DNA of 45,058 nt from the NCBI GenBank assembly GCA_000226015.1, contig JH153008.1:59469-104526 (forward strand). Direction: 5' to 3'. A program made the position numbers and the translations under genes. The DNA comes from Mnemiopsis leidyi. Its lineage: Eukaryota > Ctenophora > Tentaculata > Lobata > Bolinopsidae. The notes under the pieces are model-generated. The model was not told the origin of the DNA, ran no database searches, and saw nothing but the letters and a program-made list of their open reading frames with translations. Below are positions 1 to 10,629 of the stretch, one piece after another (position 1 is the first letter of the stretch; each line of letters begins with the position of its first letter).

Positions 1-272
1 TGTACTAGTCTGGCTGTACTTAGTCTGGCTGTACTTAGTCTGGTGTACTTAGTCTGGCTGTACTTAGTCAGTAGTCTGGCTGTACTTAGTCTGGCTGTAC
101 TTAGTCTGGTTGTACTTAGTCTGGTTGTACTTAGCCTGGCTGTACTTAGTCTGGCTGTACTTAGTCTGGCTGTACTTAGTCTGGCTGTACTTAGTCTGGC
201 TGTACTTAGTCTGGTTGTACTTAGTCTGGCTGTACTTAGTCTGGTTGTACTTAGTCTGGTTGTACTTATGAT
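1..272. repeat. 15-bp tandem repeat (minisatellite)
   Basis: About 18 copies of a 15-bp unit, approximately CTGGCTGTACTTAGT, with C/T variation at one position and a few short deletions near the left end. Because 15 is a multiple of three, the array reads open as a Leu-Ala-Val-Leu-Ser repeat on the plus strand. This is a consequence of the repeat and not evidence for a gene. The array is cut by the window start. Confidence 0.95.
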
Positions 273-299
273 GTGCGATTCCTCAGTCCATTGATTTAA

Positions 300-1187
300 A
301 TCATTTACCAAGTGTGTATAACGTATATGATAGATTGAAAATTATTTTCTTTTTCCTTAGAAATGTTTGTGAATTCTATGTCCAACTTGTTCAAAGATAC
401 AATTTTTCATTTTTCATCAATTACAGCCCTCCTGTTGGATGGTCGGTGATCCGACTGATAAGCACTGTCGCTGAAACTTCTAAAATGCAGCTTTACACTT
501 CATTTACTCTCCCGTAATTTCATCTTATCATGCGGTCGCAATAACTCAATCAGGAAATTGGCAGTCGACTTCACTCCACGCTCTTCCAGATAATATGTTG
601 AACACGACATCTAATTTCTGATTGTCGTCCGGGAATCGTCTTGTCGTAATAGTTTGGTTTTATGAAATTGGTGAGGAGAACCCAAATTTTGTGACAAGAC
701 AAATCTCTGACGACAAATAGAATATGAAAATACTCCCCGACAACTTCTGAAAAAAACTTTTCTGAATTGCGATCACGATTGGCTTGCGTAGATTACTCTT
801 CTCCGATTGTTCTCCAATCTCATAATTTACTAATGAGTGTATAATCTAGCAAGTAGAGCGTGGCGCGTGCCCAACATAACTTGATTACTGTTTTTATCTC
901 TTCTCCAGTTATCGGGAACAGGAATGTAATCGATCTGGATCTTGAATTTCCAAATTGAAGCTAAATCACCCTAGGAGCGCTCGACTTTGCTGCTCTGCTA
1001 GTAGCGAATCACATCATGCCGAGATTTCTGGAGACGTGTCATGTCTACTTGTTCATTTTAATCAAATAATAGAGTGAGAAAGTAATAAATCTGACTATTT
1101 ATCCAAAATTGCATACAATCAATTTTTATAAGAAACTCGCTATAAGTATGAGAAACCTAGCCTAGGATTTGCAAAAAGTTAAGAAAC
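300..1187. other. Gene-free stretch
   Basis: No open frame with coding character, no splice-flanked exon and no clear repeat was recognised on either strand. The short plus-strand ORF near 314-517 has no recognisable composition or family match. Confidence 0.5.
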
Positions 1188-1400
1188 TTAGCCTAAAATT
1201 TGTATAAAACCCAGAAATGCTGTTAGTGTTACTGATATTACAGCATTCTTCTCAACTGATGACCCGGATGCTGCTCGACTTATTGATTTTAAGTTTTTTC
1301 GGTTGAAAGTATGGCTTTCGTCTATAGATTTGACGTTATTTTGCGGCTCAGAACTAATTTTTTCGTCTAGAATAGTAGAAACTGATGCGATTTTTCTCAT
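1188..1400 (-). CDS. Unrecognised Ser/Lys-rich ORF, possible exon
   Basis: Minus-strand ORF of 70 codons starting with ATG at 1400. The first 55 residues are polar (Ser, Lys, Asn, Glu) and include RKNLKSISRAASGSS. A hydrophobic stretch follows. A possible 5' splice site (GTAACA) falls in phase 0 after ...KNAVIS, which would remove the hydrophobic tail. I do not recognise it. It lies downstream of the phosphagen-kinase-like gene on the same strand and could belong to another gene or be chance. A degenerate repeat of about 20 bp with the core AAACTGATGTT lies immediately beyond its start (about 1398-1500). Confidence 0.2.
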   Translation of the reverse strand: MRKIASVSTILDEKISSEPQNNVKSIDESHTFNRKNLKSISRAASGSSVEKNAVISVTLTAFLGFIQILG

Positions 1401-1510
1401 AAAAACTGATGTTTCGTTCAGAAACTGATGTTGTGGTTAAAAACTGATGTTTCAAATTACATACCGATGTTATTTTCGGCTAGAAAGTGATGTTTTGGTC
1501 AGAAAATGGA
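1398..1510. repeat. Degenerate short tandem repeat (AAACTGATGTT core)
   Basis: The core AAACTGATGTT recurs at roughly 20-bp spacing three times, followed by diverged copies such as ACCGATGTTA and AAGTGATGTT. This looks like an old decayed minisatellite. Confidence 0.5.
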
Positions 1511-1880
1511 TGGACGCAAAAAATCGATTCCAACCGAAAAATACTTCTGGCCGAAATTTTTGAAATCGTCCTACCAGTAAAAAAAACTTTTTTGCACCTA
1601 TGAACTCCTGTTAAATTGTTGTCTAACTGAAATATGTATACATGCTCTATGTTATTTATTCATCTGCTTGCCATTTGCATAGCATCTTCATATCTCATGT
1701 CCTTTGATATTTTAATTTACTGTAAAACTAAATAACATTAATAGAGCAAACTGTGTTGATCTATCAGTCTCAACATATAGTTACAGTTGTCACACCAATA
1801 GGGAGGCGCGACCCCATACCATTATATGCACTCGCATCGCTCTTATGACAGCCTCTCCCATTCACGCCATGGTTTATAGG

Positions 1881-2030
1881 CCGACCTTGCATCCGACCTC
1901 TCATCCGACCTCGCATCCGACCTTGCATCCGACCTTGCATCCGATCTTGCATCCGATCAAACCGACGGGAATCGAACCCTTGTCGTCCGCTTGAGGAGTA
2001 AATGTGAAAGCCATTACACCACTCTAATAG
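1881..2030 (-). mobile_element. tRNA-derived SINE, minus orientation, with 12-bp repeat tail
   Basis: On the minus strand, 2021-2011 reads TGGTGTAATGG, a perfect pol III box A (TRGYNNANNNG). 1978-1968 reads GGTTCGATTCC, a perfect box B. They are spaced as in a tRNA. The flanking 7-mers that should form the acceptor stem do not pair, and the T stem has a mismatch, so this is a tRNA-derived SINE head and not a working tRNA. Downstream of the head on the minus strand (1958-1881) comes a run of about six 12-bp units like CGGATGCAAGGT, typical of SINE tails. The element may extend further towards 1790. Confidence 0.6.
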
Positions 2031-3225
2031 TTGTTATAGTGATCGATGTGAAATTGTTTTTATCTTAAATAATCATTGATATGGCACACTTTTTGACGTG
2101 AACAACCAGTAATTTCTATTCAGAAATTTTTATTCTGATAAACCTTCTGTATACCTGAAAATGTGCGCCTTGCTCACAGACCATGTAAATCGACTTATTT
2201 GAAAAATTCACCGCAATTTTTGCGGATAAAACCCAATTTGAGAAAAAAATTGATTTGTGCGACTTAGAAGTGGTTGCTACAATTTTGGTAGTGCGAAAAT
2301 ATGGCGATGTTTTTCAAGAATACCCGAATTTCGTACCATATAAATTTTTCTCTCAAGTTTTAGTCGATGATCCTGTTGCACCTAGACATAAGTAAGAACT
2401 TTCACTCTATCAGCAGTACTGAGTGTGCGGTAAAAGAGGGCTGTCAAATGTACTCTCTGCCAAACCAATAGATTCAATGGTATGTTCGAACCGAATTTGA
2501 TCTTAACTTTATTTCTAAACCTTCCATGCTAACCTGTAAACTGTAACTGAATTGCCGATTGATGATTGAGCCCATTCCAACGTCACTGAGCTGATAACTA
2601 TTGAATTTGGGCTCATTTGAAAGTAATTGTATATAGAGGAAATTTCCCTCATTAGAAAAGGTACCCTAAAAATTTTTATGTCCTTATTACAGTTTACTGC
2701 ATCTTATTCTCTATTGGACTTCGATTCTGCAAAATCGGCATCAAATTATTCTCTATTGGACAAGGTAAAACAGTGAAATCACGCTTTTGAATTAAATCGT
2801 TTATCCAAAATTAAATAGTTCATTAAATTCTGTCAATAACATATGTTAAATTGCTGATTAACGCATCCGGACCGTCAAAGATAAATAATATTCCATATTT
2901 AATACTTGGTACTGCATACAGAAAATTATAATTCAATTTGCTATTCAATTACTCGAGCTTACTTAATGCTAATACTGAAGAATGAAGTGGCTGTGCTAAA
3001 AATAACCTGGGGTCTAATATTACCCTTACGAATTGGTTCATTTAACTTTATCGCTCAAGTTGGTAAATATTGTCCGTTTAGAATTCTCAGGTGACAGTTG
3101 AACATCTGGCTCTTTCGCTTTCCTGTATTCAAATTATTCTGTGCTAAGTTTATACTGGCGACAACTTAGCTGGAATTACTAAATGACTTGCTACCCAATT
3201 TGAGCGGTTTATATTCAGTATGATA
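2031..3225. other. Gene-free stretch 3' of the phosphagen-kinase-like gene
   Basis: AT-rich and without exon-like ORFs. A short near-repeat of TTATTCTCTATTGGAC occurs at about 2703 and 2748. Part of it may be the 3'UTR of the minus-strand gene that ends at 3226, but I could not place a polyadenylation signal with confidence. Confidence 0.4.
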
Positions 3226-6200
3226 TTAACTTTTCAAACTAGCTAAGTTGAAGAGCGTATCGCCAGCGTTTCTCGGCGAGAAGTAGAGTGAGCGGTCAAT
3301 CTGAGCCAGTCTGTTGACAGAGTTCAGAAGAAGACCTAGCTGCTCCACCTCGTTCATCCACTGGGGCTCTTTCACCCGCATCGTGTATGTGTTTCGCGTG
3401 TCCAGCGGGATTATTATGATTCCTGGAGGTCATTTTTTGTGTGAATATTCGTTGGTTATTTCTTTATTGAAATCGATAGCGATCATACTTTTTTAATTCA
3501 CTGTTGCGGACATGGTCCATATACGAAATTTTAATTGCAAAAGGGATTGAGTAATTTCAATGTTTAAAATTTTGGTAAAATTGATGACTGATTCCCAAAA
3601 AAATCCAAAAAGTATGAGTAACAATTAAAGTAAGTCGAACCTAAGCAGCTGTCACATTCCTCCACAATTTCTTCTTTCGAAAAGTACATCGGGATTGCGT
3701 GAACTGTGAAGTCTAATTCGCATGAAAACATTGTGCCGAACTTTGCTGGATCAACTGAAAAGTAAGGTCTGGTAGCCAGTATTATAGAACTAATTTTTCA
3801 AGGCCTCAAAATATCCTGGTCTTGGCACGCTAAAGTGAATTGAATGCAAAGCAAAATTCTAATTTAATTTGAGGTTTTACCTGAGATATAACCATATTTT
3901 GGGTCCTTCCAAAAGCCTCCTAGTTGCTTTCGCTTAAGCAGTTTATGAAAGCTGTTCAGAGCCTTAAAAAACTTGTGAAATGATGACACATATGCTCCTT
4001 GTTGTATCGTCCACTCAAGTTTTAAGTGTTCGTATTGGTTGATTATAACATGGAATCCAGGGTCAATACCATATGCTACCACCCGACCTTGAGGCCACCA
4101 CCTGAAGAAGCTCTATAATTCATTTTAGATGAAAGGTCCTTATTTCCTACTTGCTATTAGTAAAGTTCTGAAGTACGAAACTCAAATAAGTTTAACATAA
4201 ATGTTCTTTAATGTGACAATGTTTTAAGTTATCATCGTGTTACAATTTATCCACCTTGCCAATAGCAAGAATTTTTCTCCGTTTGTCCAGAAATTGTTAA
4301 TGTTACCTTGCTACACCAGCAGACTTTAAATAAGGATCGTCGGGTTTTTTTGCGAGTCCCTTTTCAGATAGGTCGTTCAACTTTTTCGATTTGACTTCAT
4401 CTAACTTGAACGTATTTCCCTCCGTGATTTCCAGTAGTCCTTCAAAACTTTTGCAGGCTGTCACTAGCACTGCAAAATATGATTAGGCATAATTTTTGGA
4501 GGTCTCGACGCAGCGATAAGAAGTGGTGCAGAGAGGGGAATTCTGTGCAAAATGTTGATTAAATCTGACCTTGCCGCTCCTGTTTCAGCTTGCATTGCAC
4601 ATTGTACATAATCCGGAATAATTATTTTACAGATTACATGAATTTCTGCTCGATATCTCTGACCCTGGCCCTGCGACCTCGTAATTGATTGATTAGATTT
4701 GAATTTATCTAACAGGCTAATTTAACTTTCTTCCAAATGACTGGATTGCATCTAAAAGTTCAGTAGAAAATGACAGTCTGAGCAGAAATTGTACTTCTGG
4801 TCGTTTACAGCCGTATTTTAAAATACTAGATAGTTTGTAGCAAATAGGAATATGAAATATCATCACAAGGTACAAATTCACGCACATTTACGGAAATGCG
4901 CTTAGTCAATATAGGCAACGTGGATGTTATAAAAGGAAACTAAATTATTCAGGAACATGGTTGGTCGGTGGGGATTGGGATCCACTTAAATCAAGTCGTA
5001 AACAATTCTTAACTATCGGCAATATCACCAACTTTAGAAATAGGGGTCTATGACCAGTGACCACCCCCTCTCCAGCTGGTGGCCCTTAACTAATGAAGTA
5101 TTTATAGGTATACCAAGTTACTGGATTTTAATAAAGTCACGAATAAACATATCAAAGAGCCAGCACTCAGCAGGTCAATAACTTCTGAATTTGGGGGGTC
5201 ATGACCCCTGGCTAAAGGACCTTTTTTAGATCATGGTTAAAAAGTCAAGTCGATTAACTTGTCCCATCTCCTGTAAGTTTTGCAGCTTTCCGCTCAATTA
5301 AATGACTTGATGTTAAAATCTAATTTTCAGTCGTAACGAAGCTTAAATTTAACTCACCATCCATAATTTCCTGGAGCTGCTCAACCGAGTTTACACCGGG
5401 AAGAAGTGGCAGACCAACTATGTTACGTTCTGCCTGTATGAAGTATGATGTTCGGTTCGAAACAGTTTTAGTTGGTCCCGATAAATTAAAATTCTGAACA
5501 TGAGCGAAGATTTGGCAGCTTCACTCATGTATGGCTGTCTTATCAGCTGAAAGTTTCCGGTCATACGGGTATTAAACTCATTTGCTGGAATCTAATTCTA
5601 CCCGGCCGATGACTGCTGCCAGATTTTTGAGTTATGCAAGTAATTTCGAAAAATGCAAACTCGCTGTCACCTGTCAGTGGAGCTTATAGGATCAAAATAT
5701 CTCAATACCGGCAATAACTCAAATCCTAACCTTTAGATACATTCTCTTCAAAGCAGTGACATCCTCCACGTTGGGCAGGTTGTTTGCGTTGATATTCAGG
5801 AGTCTGGTTTCTGGGACAGGAGGAGTAACATCTTCTACCTCCTCCGCCTGGTCGGCGTTCCTGTCGCCTTCCTCCACCTCCTCCTTGTCTTCCTTGTAGG
5901 TGTCCGTGTAGCAAACTAATGGGGTATAAGGTTTTATACTTGTATTGGTTGTTTAAACACAAAACTAAGACCTCTATCCTCATTCTTGGCGCGAAGGGTT
6001 ACGACCTATGCAATCTCCTCCGTTCGATTCAGTCAAATAAACTTACAAACGGGGTTTGAAGGTTTAATGAGCTGGGTCTGCCGCCCCTGCAGCAATTAAA
6101 AACCCAAACAGCGAGGGGACCCGGTAGGATCAATCAAACCCAGTGGAACATTGATTGAGACTGATTCTCATCTCCCAAGACTAATGAAACCTTCGGTGAT

Positions 6201-9200
6201 ATAATGTAGACTCTGAAAGATAGGCCTAAATTTTGCAATGGTTTAATAGTAGAAGGCGCCATAATGGCTCCAACACTTTTTCAGGATTAAGAAGTTGAAG
6301 TTCAACTTGAGGTCTTAAGTTTTCCTCCCGTTACTGTGAGGAATGTCCTAGATTCCGCCTCATCCGTGACCAGATGCAGGCTAAATGATTATCCCTGGTA
6401 ATTAGATTTCGCTGTTTGATAAAGATGTGCTCCGATAATTCAGTTAGGGTTAGGTACCAGGGGTGGTGGTTCTCCGGACCGTGGTGGTTTCCCGGTATGT
6501 GAGTTTTATCAACCTCGAATTGCCGTGTAGAAAGAAATATGATCTCGGTGATTCATATGTATATCCACTACCATTACTTGGACTATGGAACCACGTACGT
6601 TTTGAAAAAAGCGTCTGCTGACGATATTTCGTTGCAACGGCTGGGATATATCTAATTACTCTGCATGTCGATATAATCTAGCAATGTATCAACAAAATCT
6701 AAATGTTGGTATTGGTGAACTGTTCCGTAAAGGCCGTCTCCAGAGGTAATTACAGAGTAGAGAAAATAAAGAAGGTATGATAAGGAGAGGGTAGAAGGGA
6801 TGTCATGGCAGAGGTGTTTAAAGGAGAGAGGATGAGTCATAAAGAACGCCTGCAACAGAACACGTGGTACTGGCTCGTATCGTGTCGGTAGCTTCTTGGA
6901 TACCGACGTGTTTACTGAATCTACTAGTCGATATTTTTAATTCGCGCGAATTTGGTCCCAATACGCGACGGTTCCAAGTTCACCCAACAAAATTCACGTG
7001 AACTCCGGCGAACGCCTGCTAGCCGGGCTCCACTCGCCTCTATTCTCGCTTCTCCTTTCTTGAAAAAAGAAGTAATTTTTTCTGTGGATTTGTTCGCCAA
7101 ATAGGCTATCCGCCGCAGGCTCCACTGCCGCGAACTTCTTCCTCAAAATCTTTCTTAACTATATAACATCACGTCGCTTTTAAGTATAGTGAATTATAGA
7201 AGTACAGTGAACCCTCGATTTACCGGGCCTCTCGGGGGAAGGGTTGAGGCCCAGTAAATAGAGGGGCCCGGTAATTAGAATTTGACCAAAATATGGCCCA
7301 ATTTTGGCCAAAAATAGTAACTTAAGTTGTTGATAGCTATGCGTAAACTTAATCGGAATCCTGATCAAATTTCTTGTTAAACGTGCTCCCTGAGTGATTT
7401 AAAACTTTGAGAGTGGATACAACGTTCTGAATTACATCTTCAATCAGTAATCTCCGGTGACCGACAACTAAGAACCAATCAATCCCGGTTCCCACAGGGA
7501 TCACCTGACTAGATGTAATTAGTGACGTTTCATTTGTGATGTGATCCACTAGCTTTGGTGGGATTCAGGTGGATATCTGAGAACCAACTTAGGTGTTGAA
7601 GACATGCAGCACGTGAGCCGAGGACAAGCAGGATGAGTTATATGAACTTTGATCAGCTGTTAATGTACGATCTACGCTATGGTATATATACGGAACCATG
7701 GAACTAAGGAGTATCACTTGACTCAACATGCCTTCTCTAAATTCATCGATTGACAGAGAGGATCTCAACAGATGGTGGACTCAGACGGATTCATCTACTC
7801 AAGAAAGAAGCCTAAACATACTCCCCTTTACTCAGCCTGGACACGAAGTGTCCTTGTCACGCCTACCTCACCCTGACGGATAACTCTCTCACTCTGGGTT
7901 CCAAACCTCACAACCACCCTGCTGACAACGCTGCTCCTCTCAAACGTGAAGTCCTTTCCACACTGAAGAGGAAAGCTGCCGAGCAACCGCTGTCTGTGAC
8001 CCAGAACATCCTCTCTGAAGTCCTAGCTGACTCTACTCCGGAAACCAACCAGACTCTTCCCACAATGGAATCCCTAGCTCGAGTGGTTCAGCGCAGTAGT
8101 GGTTCTACGAGATAACTTATTACATCCAATCAAACTACCCCCAGTTGATGGTTGTGGTGAATTATTTTGAGAATACTTACCTTGGCTCAGTGATTGTGGA
8201 CAAAGAGGAACGCGTGTCCCTTCCAGGTGTCCTCCAGCAAGATTGACTATCTGTTTGCTGTTGCTAAGCATTTTGGACATGATATTGAGTAAGTTATGAT
8301 GGATTTGAGAGGTATGTATATTTAAGTAAGTATTGTGTTATTTAATTACTTCTATTGACTTTGAATAAATATGATCAGATATACATTTGTCTTAATGAGT
8401 ACTCAAAAATTCAAAGGAAACAGTGCAAATAAACATTCATAAGACTTATATTATAGGACTAGGACTATTGTGTATTGGAGTTTCACTAGAGGTTCTCACA
8501 TTACAGAGGTTCTTACTTGTCATGATTGACGAATTTCCCAGGCCTAGCATGTTAATTAGTTAACAAGGTAAATCAAGGTGAAATTGATTGGTTCTTAGTT
8601 GTCGGTCAGCCGTAATCTCAAGGTCAATCGCTTTATTGTGCATGTATGCCGTGGTTACGTTACATATATCAGTACACGTGCATGTTAAGGCTCTATCACG
8701 GTGTCACATGGCGAAGAGATACCATTACCAAATATCACGTGTGCCGTTCCCTGCTATATTGAAAGCTCATATCCCATGGCCTTGTCCGACTCTTAATCGA
8801 TCTACGTATCCTGCCGTCGGCGTATGCGATCACGTCATGCTGATACACGATCGTGTGCTGGACTGTTGTCAAGCATCTCGTGTATCTTTACCAGGGCAGA
8901 CTGCCAGTATAGCATGCTTTAATTGGGTACAGAAGGAGCCGTATAATTTAACGACCATGAGATAATAAACTTTGACATGTGACACGCAAATAAAAGACGG
9001 AAAAAAATGTTTTGCGTGAAAATATTGAAAAAATTCGGGGGAAAGGAAGGAGGCCCGGTAAATTGAGGGACCCGGTAAATAGAGGCCCGGTAAATCGAGG
9101 GTTTACTGTATAGAACTATGGTAAGCCTGCTCGGTGTAAATTCGCGGTTAAACTGCCATATATATAACAGATGCTGAACCAGAAACCTGGTACAACAAAA

Positions 9201-10629
9201 AGTTTCCTTTATTATAATTTTAGTTTTCAAATACTAACGTAAATATCCATTACAGAGTTCCCGGAATTTCCGTATGTCAAGAAAATAGAAATGTTTACCT
9301 GCCCTTGTCAACCACTCAACCCTGTAAAAGGAGGCCAACTAAAGACATCTAGCTGGTGATTACTAGTAATCTTATGGACAGTGAACAGAAATCAGTTCTT
9401 GTCAAACTCCAATTATCACCACGAACCCTGATATTCTTCCAGAATTTGTTCGAAAAATGTGCCAACTTCGGCATAATGTTAGAAAAGATGAGAGTGTAAT
9501 ATGTTCAAGAAGGTCTCAACTAGAACTAAAGTTTATCAATCAAGGTTCAACTATCTCAGCAGTTTTACGCCTCCTGGAGCACCATGGCGCACACTGGCAC
9601 CGGTTCCCACGTGACCGGACTGACCTGCATGCTTTTCTCTGACACCACCGGGTCGGCACGTTAAATTTACAGGCGACCAGGCTGCCCTAGCAGACTCTTT
9701 TCATCGGAAAAATTCAGAAAACTCGCTAGCAGTGCCGAAGTAAATGTGGCCAGACTAGGTGTGATAGGACAGGAGATTCAATCCTCTTTTTTGCTGTCAT
9801 TGTCACTTTAGGTCAGCAGCTTCCCTGGTTTCGAGCTCGTTTTTGCCAAGGTGAGCTTCATTTTTAGAAGTTTAACTTGTAATGTTTTCAATTCTTTAGC
9901 GCTAATGACTGATGTGTGAAATCGGACGTAGCAACGTAGATACAATACTATGAATTAAAATTAGAACAATATTTATATAATTCTGTACGTAGATTAAAAT
10001 CCTTTAATTACCGCTTGACACGCGGTATAAATACAGTGTTCAACCATCCTCTCAGCTCCCTCTGCGTACAATGACATGGTGGCTGTTGTAGTTCTAAAGA
10101 TATGCTAAACTCACAGTCGTAAAGTTCTTTGTATCCCTGGAAGGATTCCTGGTCGCCTACCACTATTCCAGGTCTCTTTTCTGCCGTGCCAACGTGAAAC
10201 CCGGGGTTTATCGCCCGGAAAAAGTTAAACTCCTCGAAACCTTTGAATTGGTTCATTTCCAGCTCCCAGTACCGTTCATTGATGATCTTCCACACTGCGG
10301 ATATTTTAGTGTTTTAGTGTTTTTTGATTGGTCATAAATTTTATATCGTATTTAAAGAATTGTTTTGCCAGATCGATACAATATCTATCTATTGACTGGC
10401 CTATAAACTAGGCTGTGATTAAAATGCCTTTTAATGCTTATTGATTATCCGATTTAAGTATTGAAATTGGACTAAAATTGGACTAAAATTTGAGTCCGCG
10501 TTGTGTCCGGCATTTCCCACCCGAAGCATTGTTCTGTGCTACTTCCGCTTTAGGTAGATCAGCGTCCTTCACGATCGTGACGTGCATGAGGTTGTTGATG
10601 TCATTTTCTTTTCCAGCGGAGTTTCCCAT
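3226..10629 (-). CDS. Phosphagen kinase (creatine/arginine kinase) fold protein, probable pseudoenzyme
   Basis: Eight minus-strand exons: 10629-10521, 10294-10115, 5915-5731, 5433-5358, 4469-4307, 4101-3881, 3754-3641, 3422-3226. All have GT-AG borders and matching phases, and they give 414 codons from an ATG (MGNSAGKEN) to TAA, close to the family's ~360-380 aa. Homology is seen in the N-domain segment GIVVGDQESFQGYKELYD (79-96; family G..AGDEESY..F..LFD), in DDPYLKSAGVARWWPQGR (227-244), and in HVIINQYEHLKL...QQGAYVSSFHKFF...KYGYIS (family VWVNEEDHLR...QKGG...F.RF...LGYI). Known catalytic positions are altered: NEEDH is NQYEH (259-263), the reactive Cys of CPTNLGT is Asp (DPAKFGT, 313-319), the ATP-binding S-x-RVR segment reads KAERNIVG, and the flexible RGTGG loop is missing. 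An acidic insert (EDKEEVEEGD and similar, ~104-126) replaces the interdomain linker. The family assignment is firm. Loss of kinase activity is inference. Some donors (GTTCGA, GTGGGA) are weak. Confidence 0.8.
7459..8611. repeat. Internal inverted repeat inside the transposon
   Basis: GACCGACAACTAAGAACCAA near 7458-7482 reappears inverted at 8588-8612 (TTGGTTCTTAGTTGTCGGTC) and extends a few bases further. The two arms enclose the FLYWCH fragment. This suggests a second element nested in the pogo-like element, or subterminal repeats of the host element. Confidence 0.6.
7772..8115 (+). pseudogene. FLYWCH-type zinc-finger fragment, frameshifted
   Basis: The first frame begins ATG at 7772: MVDSDGFIYSRKKPK, the usual opening of a FLYWCH domain (D-G-F/Y-x-Y). 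The reading then shifts. The second frame, from about 7833 to TAA at 8113-8115, gives LDTKCPCHAYLTLTDN, then GSKPHNHPADNAAPLKRE, then TLKRKAAE. This supplies the Cys and the closing H-x-H (HNHP) of the finger and the helical tail usually seen after it. The aromatic-Trp-Cys segment is lost at the frame change. FLYWCH domains are common in MULE-type transposases and in host proteins domesticated from them. With a frameshift and no downstream transposase, this is a pseudogene fragment. Confidence 0.6.

Larger units (their letters stand above)
7205..9108. mobile_element. pogo/Tc1-mariner-like transposon with terminal inverted repeats and TA duplication
   Basis: The left end CAGTGAACCCTCGATTTACC (from 7205) and the right end (reverse complement of 9108 backwards, CAGTAAACCCTCGATTTACC) are near-identical inverted repeats of about 27 bp. 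Both are flanked by TA (7203-7204, 9109-9110), the target duplication of Tc1/mariner elements. CAGT...CCCTCGATTTACC ends are typical of the pogo/Tigger group. Extra copies of the GGCCCGGTAAAT subterminal motif occur inside both ends. The 1.9 kb is the size of an intact pogo element, but I see no transposase ORF or DDE/D motif, so it is non-autonomous or decayed. It sits in intron 2 of the phosphagen-kinase-like gene. Confidence 0.75.

Noticed and set aside
43-294. 83-codon Leu/Val/Ala/Ser ORF
   Set aside because: It is only the translation of the 15-bp tandem repeat.
1956-2028. Functional tRNA gene on the minus strand
   Set aside because: Box A and B are present, but the acceptor stem does not pair and the T stem is mismatched; a SINE head fits better.
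5726-5983. Arg/Gly-rich minus-strand ORF
   Set aside because: Shadow frame of exon 3 of the phosphagen-kinase-like gene, which reads acidic in the correct frame.
8588-8965. 125-codon plus-strand ORF inside the transposon, as a transposase
   Set aside because: No DDE/D motif, helix-turn-helix or similarity to pogo transposases could be seen.
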